A stretch of 39,106 bases of DNA, taken from positions 1-39,106 of the forward strand of contig VGBL01000019.1 in NCBI GenBank assembly GCA_016870515.1, given 5' to 3'. A program made the position numbers and the translations under genes. This document shows positions 25,024 through 33,334 of this stretch, in pieces (the first letter of the stretch is position 1; each line of letters opens with the position of its first letter). This stretch comes from Actinomycetota bacterium. GTDB taxonomy: Bacteria; Actinomycetota; Actinomycetes; S36-B12. A model generated the notes under the pieces. That model saw nothing but the letters and a program-made list of their open reading frames with translations, searched no databases and was not told the DNA's origin.

Positions 25024-26634
25024 TCACCCGTTGAATGTGCGCCGCCCGCGGTACCACGTGCCGAGCACGGGGATGGTGCCGATGGTCATCGGATCGACCG
25101 CGCGCGGATCCTGGGCGATCCAGGTGAGGTCGGCGACGGCACCGGGTCGCACGTAGCCGGCGTCGGATCGCCCGGCCTGAAAGGCGACTCCGCTGGTGTA
25201 GGCGGAGAGGGCGGCGTCCACGCTGATGCACTCCTCGGGCATCCAGGCTGGCCCGTCGGCGGCAACCTTGCGCGTGACCGCCACTTGGATGCCTTCCAGC
25301 GGCGAGTACGTCGTGACCGGCCAGTCGCTGCCAAAGGAGATGGGGGCGCCGAGGTTGGCCAGACTCGCGGTCTGGTATTGCCGGTGCGTGCGCTCGGGGC
25401 CCAGTCGCGGCTCGGTGAGCTCAGACTGCCAAGCGTCGTACTTCGACCAGTAGGGCTCGAAGTTGGCGATGACGCCAAGCTCGGCGAAGCGGCCGAGGTC
25501 GGCCGGATCCACCAGTTGCGTGTGCACGATGACCCACCGGCGGTCGCGCGGGGTATTCACCGTTGAGGTGTACTCGGCCGCATCGAGTGACATGCGAACG
25601 CCGAAGTCACCGACAGCGTGCATGTGCGCGGTGAAGCCGAGCGCATCGATTGCGGCCACCGCGCGCTTCATCTCCTCCGGATCCCAGTTGGGCAAGCCCT
25701 TGGAGTGCGGGCAGTCACAGAACGGCTCGAGCATCGCGCTCGTGCCCGATTCGTGAACACCGTCGGCGAAGAACTTGATTGTGTGGCTGGTGACCTGGCC
25801 GCCGCCCTCGGCCACGATTCGCGCTCGCGACTCCTCGAAGCCGGCCAGCTGGTCGCGCCACGAGTTGGGATCGGCCCACAGGGCGAGGTCGACCTGCTGA
25901 TCGATCAGGCCGGCATTGCGGGCGGCGAGCCACGTGCCGACGTCCTTACGCTCGACCCAGGCGTCCTGGATCCAAGTGATGCCAGCGGAGGCGAAGGATG
26001 CCGACGCGTACGACACCGCGTCCATCAGGGTCGACTCGGGCACCTCGGGAAGCAGGTTGTAGACCGGGCGCCACGCGCCCCACTCGCGTAGGGTGCCGGT
26101 CGGCATGCCCTTCTCGCCGAGGACGATCTCGCCGTCGTGGGGCTGTGTGACTCCCACGGCGTAGTTGGCACGCCTCAACGCCTCGGAGTTCACCCACACG
26201 GTGTGATAGTCGGTGGCGCGCAAGACCACGGGCCGATTGGGCACCTCGACGTCGAGCCACTCGGCGAGGAAGATGCCCTCGGGGGCCAGCGTGTGATCGA
26301 AGCCCTCGCCGCGCACCCATTCGGCTTCCGGGTTCGCGCGTGCCCACTGGCCGACGGAGGCCGCGATCTCCCGTGGGGTCGCCATGTCACGTACGGGCGC
26401 GAACTGCTGCTCCAGGCCGCCGAAGATCGGGTGGACGTGCCCGTCGCCGAAGGCCGCGAGCACGAACCCACCGCCAGCATCGATGACCTCGTCGGCGTGG
26501 CCCTGTAGCGCGGTCTGGCCCAGGGCGCTGATCCGGTCGTCACGGATCAGGACGGCGTCGGTCGTGAAGACCCCGCCGGAGGGCAGCCGGTGCCCCGTCC
26601 ACACCGTCGCGTTCTCAATGCGTGTCGTGCCCAT
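25024..26634 (-). CDS. YtcJ-like metal-dependent amidohydrolase
   Basis: A 536-residue amidohydrolase-3 family enzyme that hydrolyses C-N bonds of an unknown amide, imide or carbamate. Metal-site motifs: His66-Val-His68 (GDGHVHPIFGG), the Lys in HTIKFFADGVHESGTSA, HMHAVGDFGVRM, VIHTQLVDP, and the catalytic Asp in SFGSDWPV. The C-terminal GAVADLTWI strand is typical. I chose ATG at 26634 because AGGAGG lies 6 bases upstream; the frame open to 26820 is out-of-frame potD. It sits between the polyamine transporter and the urease, so it probably acts on the imported compound or its product. The closest named enzymes (YtcJ, exoenzyme-regulatory AepA) do not fix the substrate. Confidence 0.88.
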   Translation of the reverse strand: MGTTRIENATVWTGHRLPSGGVFTTDAVLIRDDRISALGQTALQGHADEVIDAGGGFVLAAFGDGHVHPIFGGLEQQFAPVRDMATPREIAASVGQWARANPEAEWVRGEGFDHTLAPEGIFLAEWLDVEVPNRPVVLRATDYHTVWVNSEALRRANYAVGVTQPHDGEIVLGEKGMPTGTLREWGAWRPVYNLLPEVPESTLMDAVSYASASFASAGITWIQDAWVERKDVGTWLAARNAGLIDQQVDLALWADPNSWRDQLAGFEESRARIVAEGGGQVTSHTIKFFADGVHESGTSAMLEPFCDCPHSKGLPNWDPEEMKRAVAAIDALGFTAHMHAVGDFGVRMSLDAAEYTSTVNTPRDRRWVIVHTQLVDPADLGRFAELGVIANFEPYWSKYDAWQSELTEPRLGPERTHRQYQTASLANLGAPISFGSDWPVTTYSPLEGIQVAVTRKVAADGPAWMPEECISVDAALSAYTSGVAFQAGRSDAGYVRPGAVADLTWIAQDPRAVDPMTIGTIPVLGTWYRGRRTFNG

Positions 26635-26652
26635 GCACCCTCCTGGGTACAG

Positions 26653-26683
26653 GAGGGGCGGCCGACGATGTCGGCCGCCCCTC
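26653..26683 (-). promoter_or_regulatory. Strong intercistronic hairpin after potD
   Basis: A perfect 14-bp stem (26653-26666 with 26670-26683) with a 3-base loop lies 6 bases after the potD stop and before the amidohydrolase's AGGAGG. There is no T-run, so it more likely protects the potD end of the mRNA or causes partial termination than fully ends the operon. Confidence 0.7.
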
Positions 26684-26689
26684 GGGGTC

Positions 26690-27856
26690 CTACTTCTTGA
26701 AGTTCGTCCAGACCTGGTCGTAGAGGTCGATGGCCTCCAAGGGGCAGCCAGGGACGGGGGCCGCGAGCGCCTTGAACTCGTCGGGAATGATGACGGCCGG
26801 ATTGCTACCGAGGTCCGCACGCATGAACTCGTCGGAGCCGGTGATGCCGTTGTCGTATCCGACGAAATTGGTCGCCTCCCCGATGTTCTCGGGGTCCATC
26901 AACCAGTTAATGAAGATCTTGGCGTTGTCCATGTTCTCCGCACCGACGGGAACGGCCAAGCCGTCGGCCCACACCGTAACGCCCTCGGCCGGATACACGT
27001 ACTCCAGGTTGGGATTATCTGCCTCCGCGCGCGTGAAAGCGCCGTTCCACATCATGTGCACGGTCTGCTCGCCGGAGGCCATGCGACCGATCACGCCGTC
27101 GGAATTGATGACGGCCAGATTCGGCTTCCAGCCGGCGAGGAGTTCCTCGACCTTGATGTAGTCGTCACGGTTGGTGGAGCAAGGCGCGGATCCGACCGCC
27201 CGCAAAGCCGCGTGGATCACCTCAACCTGGTCGTTGAGCGTGCCGATCTTGCCGGCGGCGGGACTGTCGGCCGCGAAGAAGTCAGCCCACGATGTGATCT
27301 CCATACCCGCCTTGGTCGGGTCGTAGGCGATGCCTGTCGTGCCGTACATGTAGGGCGCGGTGTATTTGCGACCTGGGTCATAGTAAGCATCTGCGAACTC
27401 AGGCTTGAGGTATTGGGCGTTGGGGAAGGACGCCACATCGATCTGCTGCAGCAACCCGAGATCGATCATCTGGGCAACCATGTAGTCGCTGGGCATGATG
27501 ACGTCGTAGTTGGCGCCACCGGACTGCAGCTTGGCCAACAGCGTCTCGTTGGAGTCGTAGGTGTCCAGATTCACCGTTATACCCGTTTCGCTTTCGAAGC
27601 GATCGAGCAGATCGGGCGAGATGTAGTCGGTCCAGTTGTAGAGATTGAGCTCCCCGCCGTTGGGCGTAGGGAAGTCCGCGGCTGGCTGCGGGCTCTCGGC
27701 CGCTCCGCCACCTTCCGACGAGGCGGGCGCTGAGGTTGCTGCCTCATCTCCTCCACCCATGGTGGTCTCGCCACCACACGCAGTCAAGGCCAGCATGCCC
27801 GTAAGGCCGAGTGCGAGAGTTAGGCCGACGGCGCGGCGCTTATGCCATGGTGTCAT
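26690..27856 (-). CDS. potD: Polyamine-type ABC transporter substrate-binding lipoprotein (PotD family)
   Basis: A 388-residue lipoprotein (lipobox LTAC, Cys27) with a Ser/Gly/Pro linker to about residue 65. The mature domain opens with LNLYNWTDYISPDLLDRFESE and continues with YDVIMPSDYM, the usual start of PotD/PotF. Several aromatic and acidic residues that line polyamine pockets are present (Trp and Tyr in NWTDY, Asp in PSDYM, Trp and Asp in TVWADGLAVP). Putrescine, spermidine, agmatine or another cationic amine is plausible. The ATG overlaps the potC stop. It is the last transporter gene and lies just upstream of the hydrolases. Confidence 0.9.
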   Translation of the reverse strand: MTPWHKRRAVGLTLALGLTGMLALTACGGETTMGGGDEAATSAPASSEGGGAAESPQPAADFPTPNGGELNLYNWTDYISPDLLDRFESETGITVNLDTYDSNETLLAKLQSGGANYDVIMPSDYMVAQMIDLGLLQQIDVASFPNAQYLKPEFADAYYDPGRKYTAPYMYGTTGIAYDPTKAGMEITSWADFFAADSPAAGKIGTLNDQVEVIHAALRAVGSAPCSTNRDDYIKVEELLAGWKPNLAVINSDGVIGRMASGEQTVHMMWNGAFTRAEADNPNLEYVYPAEGVTVWADGLAVPVGAENMDNAKIFINWLMDPENIGEATNFVGYDNGITGSDEFMRADLGSNPAVIIPDEFKALAAPVPGCPLEAIDLYDQVWTNFKK

Positions 27857-28659
27857 CAGTACCTCCTTCTTCGCGTTATCAAGTAGGACCCGGTCACAAT
27901 TAAAAGACTAATGAGCAATAGCAGGGTAGACACTGCGTTCACTCCCGGGGTTATCGCATTGCGAATCATGCTAAAGATATAGACGGGCAGGGTCGTTCCA
28001 CCAGGGCCTGCGAGGAAATAGGAGACCAAAAAGTCGTCGAGGCTGATGATGAAGGCCAGGAGTGCCCCCGCCACGATCCCGGGCATGAGGAGGGGCAGTG
28101 TGATGCGACGGAAGATCGGCCACTCGTTGGCCCCGAGGTCGGCGGCGGCCTCGTAGATCGACAGGTCGATCGATCGCAGGCGCGCGCGAATGGGCAGTAG
28201 CGCAAAGGGGATGCAGAAGGCCACATGGGCAAGGGTGATCGCTTCCACGCCGAGCGGAACGCGAATCTGCACAAAGAGGGCGAGGGTCCCGATCGCGAAG
28301 ACGATCTCGGGGATGATCAGGGGCGCCATGATCAGCGACCACGCGAAGGTTCGGCCGGCGCGCACCATGCGGATGAGTCCGACGGCCAGGCCGGTCGCCA
28401 AGAGGACCGACATCATCGTGGCGACCACGGCGACGCGAAGCGAGTTCATCAGCGCGCGCTGGATGTCGTTGTTGGTGAGCACCTCGGCGTACCAGTCGAA
28501 GGTGAAGCCCTTCCACACTGTCACCACGCGGTTGGCATTGAAGGAGTATCCGACCACGAAGACCAGCGGCACGTAGAGGAATGCGAAGACGATGATCGAG
28601 ATCACGCCGAAGAAGGGGAAATTCTTCAGCGACTCACCTGTGCCGCGGGCCCGGCTCAT
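27856..28659 (-). CDS. potC: Polyamine-type ABC transporter permease (PotC family)
   Basis: A 267-residue inner-membrane permease with six predicted helices and the EAA-type coupling loop IYEAAADLGANEWPIFRRITLPLLMPGI. The N-terminal segment up to PLVFVVGYSFNANR and the late motif SLDDFLVSYFLAGPGGTTLPVYIFSMIR are typical of PotC. The frame is open far upstream, but the ATG at 28659 overlaps the potB stop (ATGA) and gives the normal length. It also overlaps potD by ATGA. Confidence 0.93.
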   Translation of the reverse strand: MSRARGTGESLKNFPFFGVISIIVFAFLYVPLVFVVGYSFNANRVVTVWKGFTFDWYAEVLTNNDIQRALMNSLRVAVVATMMSVLLATGLAVGLIRMVRAGRTFAWSLIMAPLIIPEIVFAIGTLALFVQIRVPLGVEAITLAHVAFCIPFALLPIRARLRSIDLSIYEAAADLGANEWPIFRRITLPLLMPGIVAGALLAFIISLDDFLVSYFLAGPGGTTLPVYIFSMIRNAITPGVNAVSTLLLLISLLIVTGSYLITRRRRY

Positions 28660-29600
28660 AGGAATGACTCCAGTTCCTGGCGCGTGCCACCCTTCGTTGC
28701 CCGGCGATTGACCACCGCGAAGACGACCAGCGCCAGCATGGTGATGACGAGCACCATGACCGAGAGGGCCGCACCGAAGGGCCAGTTGCGCGATGCCCCG
28801 AACTGCGCCGCGATTACATTGGCAATCATCGAGGTCTTTCCACCGCCCAGGAGCTCCGGTGCGAGGTAGGAGCCGAGAGCCGGGATGAAGACCAGGATCA
28901 TGCCGGCGATCACGCCGGGCCGGACGGCCGGCAGCACGATGCGACGCAGCACGGTCAGGCGCGTGGCCCCAAGGTCGTAGGCAGCCTCGGCTAGTCGGAA
29001 GTCGAAGCGCTCCGCGCTGGCGTAGATGGGCAGGATCATGAAGGGCAGGAACGCGTAAACCAGGCCGACGCTTGTGGCGAAGGGCGTATAGAGCATGGCG
29101 ATGGGCTCGCTGATGAGGCGGGTCCACTCCAGTGCCGCGTTGATCGGCCCGTTGTCGTTGAGGATGATGATCCACGCGTAGGTGCGGATGAGCAGGCTGG
29201 TCCAAAACGGGATGGTGACTAAGAACACCAGGGCGGTGCGCCACTGCGGGGGCCTTGTGGCGATCCAGATGGCAATGGGGATCGACAGCACGAGGCACAC
29301 CACGGCCGTCACCAGTGAATACAGTGCCGAGTTGAAGAGGATCTGCAGGTAGGTCGGGTCGAAGGTGCGCTCGCCTGACAGGGACTCGCTGTAGAAGAGC
29401 TCGACGTAGGGCTGCGTGGTGAATATCCACTTCACGCCGACGCCGAGCTTGGCCCTGCTGAGGAAGGAGTAGATGACGATGATGATGAGTGGGCCGAGCA
29501 CGAGCGCGATGAGGAAGAGGATTCCCGGCAGGCCAGCCCACCAGGAGCCCTGACCTGCGCGGCCATGCTTGCGGGGTTGCGTCGCAGTCGTCGAGGCCAT
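28656..29600 (-). CDS. potB: Polyamine-type ABC transporter permease (PotB family)
   Basis: A 314-residue permease pairing with PotC. Six helices are predicted, with the EAA loop LAEAAYDLGATRLTVLRRIVLP. The long periplasmic segment between the first two helices (about 45-80, FTTQPYVELFYSES) and the PFWTSLLIRTYAWIIIL helix are typical of PotB. The ATG at 29600 overlaps the potA stop as TGATG; a TTG one codon earlier is also possible. Confidence 0.93.
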   Translation of the reverse strand: MASTTATQPRKHGRAGQGSWWAGLPGILFLIALVLGPLIIIVIYSFLSRAKLGVGVKWIFTTQPYVELFYSESLSGERTFDPTYLQILFNSALYSLVTAVVCLVLSIPIAIWIATRPPQWRTALVFLVTIPFWTSLLIRTYAWIIILNDNGPINAALEWTRLISEPIAMLYTPFATSVGLVYAFLPFMILPIYASAERFDFRLAEAAYDLGATRLTVLRRIVLPAVRPGVIAGMILVFIPALGSYLAPELLGGGKTSMIANVIAAQFGASRNWPFGAALSVMVLVITMLALVVFAVVNRRATKGGTRQELESFL

Positions 29601-30676
29601 CAAGCTTCCACCACGCGCACCGAGCCCGAGGGGAAGGCGACGCGCACGGTGTCGCCAGCGGACAGCGCGCCGGGGGCCGCGCCCGCCTGGCGAGCCGAGA
29701 TGACGACGTCGCCCACCTTCACGTCGATGTGCAGGTCGCCACCGACGAAGGTCGCGTCGACGACAGTGCCGTTGCCGTCTGCCGCTGGCAAGATGGTCAC
29801 GCTCTCGGGTCGGACGGCAATGAAGACCTGGCCGTCGGCGGCTGCCACACCGTCGGTCGCGAGTGCGTCGGTCGACAGGACGCCGAAGCCGGGGACCGTG
29901 ATCGTCTGGGCGCTCGCGGTGCCCTGGAGGATGTTGGCCTCGCCGATGAAGTCGGCGACGAAACGGGTGCGGGGCGCCAGGTAGACGTCGCGGGGTGGCC
30001 CGACCTGCACGATGCGGCCGCTGTCGAAGACGGCGACCTGGTCGCCCATCGACATCGCCTCGTCCTGGTCGTGCGTGACCAACATGAAGGTGATGCTGGT
30101 CTCGCGCTGCAGTCGCTTAAGCTCGGTCTGCATGCCTCGGCGGAGCTTGAGGTCGAGGGCGGAGAGCGGCTCGTCGAGCAGGAGCACCTCAGGCTCCTTG
30201 GCGAGGGCACGGGCAAGCGCGACACGCTGTTGCTGGCCGCCCGACAGTTGGCTGGGGCGGCGTGCGCCCAGGCCCGAAAGCCGCACCATCTCAAGGGCAG
30301 CGTCGACCTTGCGCGCGATCTCAGCCTTGGGCAGCTTGTCCATCTGCAGGCCGAAGGCGACGTTGTGCGCCACGGTCATGTGGGGGAAGAGGGCATAGGA
30401 CTGAAAGACCGTGTTGACGCGGCGCTTCCAGACGGGCACGTCGTCGATGCGCACGCCCTTGAGTTCGATCTCGCCGCTGTCCGGTGACTCCAGGCCAGCG
30501 ATGCAGCGCAGCAGCGTGGTCTTGCCGCATCCGGAGGGGCCGAGCAGCACGGTGAACGAGCCGTCTGCGACCTCCAGGCTCACGGCGTCGAGGGCTAGGA
30601 CCTCGCCGCCCTCGGGCGTGGGGAAGGTCTTGGACACGGCACGGATACGCAGCGCTGAGCCCGCTGTGGCAGCCAC
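29600..30676 (-). CDS. potA: Polyamine-type ABC transporter ATPase (PotA family)
   Basis: A 358-residue ATPase with the C-terminal TOBE domain of PotA. Walker A is GPSGCGKTT, the Q-loop VFQSYALFPHMTV, the signature [15 protein letters not shown], Walker B VLLLDEPLSALD and the switch His is in LVTHDQDEAM. The regulatory domain covers about 240-358, with AVRPESVTI. The GTG start has AGGAGG 6 bases upstream. It lies 95 bases after the decarboxylase stop and heads the closely overlapping set of transporter genes; that gap may hold a second promoter. Confidence 0.95.
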   Translation of the reverse strand: MAATAGSALRIRAVSKTFPTPEGGEVLALDAVSLEVADGSFTVLLGPSGCGKTTLLRCIAGLESPDSGEIELKGVRIDDVPVWKRRVNTVFQSYALFPHMTVAHNVAFGLQMDKLPKAEIARKVDAALEMVRLSGLGARRPSQLSGGQQQRVALARALAKEPEVLLLDEPLSALDLKLRRGMQTELKRLQRETSITFMLVTHDQDEAMSMGDQVAVFDSGRIVQVGPPRDVYLAPRTRFVADFIGEANILQGTASAQTITVPGFGVLSTDALATDGVAAADGQVFIAVRPESVTILPAADGNGTVVDATFVGGDLHIDVKVGDVVISARQAGAAPGALSAGDTVRVAFPSGSVRVVEA

Positions 30677-30771
30677 CTATGCCTCCTTCGCCGCGGCGAG
30701 CCTTCGTTGTCGCAGCGCTTGCGAGACTAGTAGGGCACAACGGGCCACCGCGGCGATTCGGCCACTCTGCG

Positions 30772-32247
30772 TCAGCGGGGAGCGGTGACGCGAAGGTGGT
30801 CCACGGCCGGATCGACGCTGCCGCGGACCCAGCCGTAGGGGGACCGCGCCGTTTCGTGCAGGAAGTCGAGGATCTCCTGGGTGATGGCCTCGCCGGGCAG
30901 CACGTTGGCGACCCCAGGCGGATAGGCCGCGAGGGAGTCGGCCGAGACACGGCCCACGGCCTCGGCCGCCGGCACGATCTCGGTCGGGCTGAGGTAGGCG
31001 TCGCGCAGGTCTATGCGCCGGGGTGCATTGGGGGGCAGGTGGATCGGTGGATGGTCCCCGAGGTCCTGCTCCGGCAGGTCATGCAGCGCCGCAGCGACGT
31101 AGTCGACGTCGAGACGGCTGCCGGCGCCCACCAGTCCGACGATGCATGTGCCGGTTGCCATCTCGACGTGGATGAGATTGCGTTCCTCGAGCAGACGTCG
31201 CGCGACATAGCCCGGCACGCCACCCGAACGAGTGTCGACGACGAATCGAAGCGGATCGAGAGCGATGACGTCAGGCGCCGCGTGGATGCTCGGATCCGGG
31301 TCGGCATATCTGCCCTTGGCATTGAGCATCTCGCGCAGGCGCTCGACGTCGGCGATGCTCGCGCCGATCCCGGGAATGCCGTTGATGAAGAGGTCGCGGC
31401 GAGCGAGATCCAGCGAGGCGTAGAGGATGCCCGACGGGCTGGTGGTGCCAAAGGTGGTCATGGCGCGCACGATCAGCGGCTCCAGCTGGTCGGCGAACGC
31501 GCCATCGCCCAGGTGCAGCATGGCTGACTGGGTGAGGCTGCCGCCGAGCTTGTGGGTGCTGGAGATCACCAGATCGGCCCCGGACTGCAGGGCTGACTTC
31601 GGTAGTTCGGGATGGAAGCCGAAGTGACTGCCCCATGCCTCGTCGACGACGAGCGGCACGCCGTGCCGGTGCGCGACCTCCGCGATCGCCTCGATGTCAG
31701 CGCACGCTCCAAAGTAGGAGGGCGTGACGATGTACGCCGCGGCTGCTCCCGCGTGCGCGATCAATTGCTGATCGACCGCAGATGCCGTCACCCCGTGCGA
31801 GATCCCGAGCGCTGGGTCGACGCTCGGCTGCACGAATTCCAGTCGCAGTCCGGCGAGGATGGCACCGTCGATGACCGACGTATGCACGGAACGCTGCACC
31901 ACCGCGTGCGAGCTCAGTGCACGAAGTGCGAGGCACGTGACGTGATTGCCCTGCGACGCACCGTCGGTGAGGAACCACGTGCGCCGAGCACCCCACGCCT
32001 CGGCGGCCAGGTCGAGGGCTTCCAGGAGGGGGCTGGTGGTCTCGCCCGGGGCGGGCAAGTCCACGCCCTCGGTGAACATCGGGATGTCGACCGCGACGAG
32101 TTCGGGGCCGGCCAGCTCCGCCAGTGACGGATGGTGCTTGGGCTGGTCCTGGTGGCCCGGCACTCCCAGGCGAACCCAGCCCTCGTCGGCATTGCGCCGC
32201 AGCGCCTCAGCGTAGGGGGCGCGTGCTTGCCGCTCCTCGTGGGTCAC
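30772..32247 (-). CDS. Orn/Lys/Arg-type PLP decarboxylase
   Basis: A 491-residue fold-type I decarboxylase of the Orn/Lys/Arg group, in its shorter actinobacterial form without the N-terminal receiver-like wing domain. Markers: GVPGHQ near the N-terminus, TDGASQGNHV (phosphate-binding), the PLP-ring Asp202 in VDEAWGSHFGFHPELP, the PLP lysine Lys233 in SSTHKLGGSLTQSAMLHLG, and the late SLAAYPPGVANVLPGEAI. The substrate (arginine, lysine or ornithine) is unclear. I chose GTG at 32247, with GGAG upstream and the usual length; the frame runs on to 32361. As first gene of the pot-urease operon it would make agmatine, putrescine or cadaverine. Confidence 0.88.
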   Translation of the reverse strand: MTHEERQARAPYAEALRRNADEGWVRLGVPGHQDQPKHHPSLAELAGPELVAVDIPMFTEGVDLPAPGETTSPLLEALDLAAEAWGARRTWFLTDGASQGNHVTCLALRALSSHAVVQRSVHTSVIDGAILAGLRLEFVQPSVDPALGISHGVTASAVDQQLIAHAGAAAAYIVTPSYFGACADIEAIAEVAHRHGVPLVVDEAWGSHFGFHPELPKSALQSGADLVISSTHKLGGSLTQSAMLHLGDGAFADQLEPLIVRAMTTFGTTSPSGILYASLDLARRDLFINGIPGIGASIADVERLREMLNAKGRYADPDPSIHAAPDVIALDPLRFVVDTRSGGVPGYVARRLLEERNLIHVEMATGTCIVGLVGAGSRLDVDYVAAALHDLPEQDLGDHPPIHLPPNAPRRIDLRDAYLSPTEIVPAAEAVGRVSADSLAAYPPGVANVLPGEAITQEILDFLHETARSPYGWVRGSVDPAVDHLRVTAPR

Positions 32248-32377
32248 GGCTCCATCCAAGCGCCTGACGCTCCTCCTGCTGCGGAGGGTCACGGCTCGGC
32301 CTCGAATGTCGGCAAAATCCCCCCTCGGGGGAGACCCCCGGTGAGAATGGCGAGGTTCCACAACTGAAGGAGTGGTT
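32248..32377. promoter_or_regulatory. Divergent control region, decarboxylase operon versus amino-acid transporter
   Basis: This 130-base gap must hold promoters for both operons. CCCCCTCGGGGG (about 32321-32332) is a GC-rich inverted repeat followed by another CCCCCGG. GAGAAT near 32343 is a weak -10 candidate for the plus-strand operon. AAGGAG at 32367-32372 is the Shine-Dalgarno that fixes the binding-protein start at 32378. Confidence 0.45.
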
Positions 32378-33328
32378 ATGCGTTTGATGAAGACCTTGAC
32401 CGCGGCCGGAGCGCTGCTCCTGAGCGGCGCCGTGCTGGTGGCCTGTGGCGGCGGAGGAGGCGGAGCGACGTCAAGCTCGGCCGCCCCGGAGTCCAGTAGC
32501 GCAGCACCGGCTCCTGAGACCAGCAGCGCGGCGCCGGAGTCCAGCGAAGCCGCGCCGACGGCCGACGGCCTGCTCGCTCAGATCCTCGACACCGGAGTCC
32601 TGCGGGTCTCCACCGATCCGGCCTACCCGCCGCAGTCGTCGTACGACGAGGCCACGGGCGAGTGGCAGGGCTTCGACATCGACGTGGCCAATGAGATCGC
32701 CACGCGGATGGGGGTCACCACCCAATGGGAGACCCCGGCGTGGGACGTCATCACCGCTGGCAACTGGAACGACCGCTGGGATGTCTCGGTCGGCTCCATG
32801 TCGATCACCGATGAGCGCGCCCAGGTCCTCGACTTCACCGAGCCCTACTACTTCACGCCCGCGGGAGTGGCGGTCAATGCCGACAGCGATATCCAGTCGA
32901 TCGACCAGCTCGCAGGCAAGCGCGTCGGCGTCTGCGGTGCGTGCACCTACGAGTACTACCTCAACCGCACGCTGAGCATTCCTGGCTTCAACTTCGAGTT
33001 CCTGGTGCCCGAGGACGTCGAGATCGTGACCTACGACACCGACACCACGGTGCTGCAGGACCTCAAGCTGGGCCGCGTCGATGCCATGGTCTCGGCCGTG
33101 CCGCTGCTCGAGGAGGCCATCAAGAAGGGCAAGGAGATCCGCCTCGTCGGCGATCCGGTCTTCCTGGAGCCCCTCGCGGTGGCGGCCGATAAGAGCTCGC
33201 CTCTTCCCGTCGACAGCCTCGTGGCCGAGCTCAACCGCATCATCGCCGAGATGCATGCTGATGGGACTCTCAGCGATTTGTCGATGAAGTGGTACGGCGT
33301 CGACATCACCAAGGGCCCGGGCGCCTGA
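32378..33328 (+). CDS. Polar amino-acid ABC transporter substrate-binding lipoprotein
   Basis: A 316-residue family-3 solute-binding protein. It has a lipoprotein signal (lipobox LVAC), a long Ser/Ala/Pro/Glu linker (about 27-65, repeated SSAAPE units) and a bilobal domain starting GVLRVSTDPAYPPQSSYDE with FDIDVANEIATRMG. The ligand-contact segment GSMSITDERAQVLDFTEPYY and VGVCGACTYEYY (two Cys, unusual) follow. Arg in the SITDER loop is the expected carboxylate clamp for amino acids. The exact amino acid is unknown. It is the first gene of a complete importer, divergent from the decarboxylase. Confidence 0.9.
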   Translation: MRLMKTLTAAGALLLSGAVLVACGGGGGGATSSSAAPESSSAAPAPETSSAAPESSEAAPTADGLLAQILDTGVLRVSTDPAYPPQSSYDEATGEWQGFDIDVANEIATRMGVTTQWETPAWDVITAGNWNDRWDVSVGSMSITDERAQVLDFTEPYYFTPAGVAVNADSDIQSIDQLAGKRVGVCGACTYEYYLNRTLSIPGFNFEFLVPEDVEIVTYDTDTTVLQDLKLGRVDAMVSAVPLLEEAIKKGKEIRLVGDPVFLEPLAVAADKSSPLPVDSLVAELNRIIAEMHADGTLSDLSMKWYGVDITKGPGA

Positions 33329-33334
33329 CGCCCA

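Noticed and set aside
26635-26820. N-terminal extension of the amidohydrolase
   Set aside because: It is Ser/Arg-rich, overlaps the end of potD and passes through the hairpin. A good AGGAGG precedes ATG 26634.
28660-29541. A 561-residue frame covering potC and its upstream region
   Set aside because: The first half is the potB gene read in another frame (Arg/His-rich and low in hydrophobic residues). potC begins at the ATGA overlap at 28659.
30677-30771. A promoter for potA in the 95-base gap after the decarboxylase
   Set aside because: TTGTGC and TACTAG are present on the minus strand but spacing and match are poor; I could not support a promoter feature.
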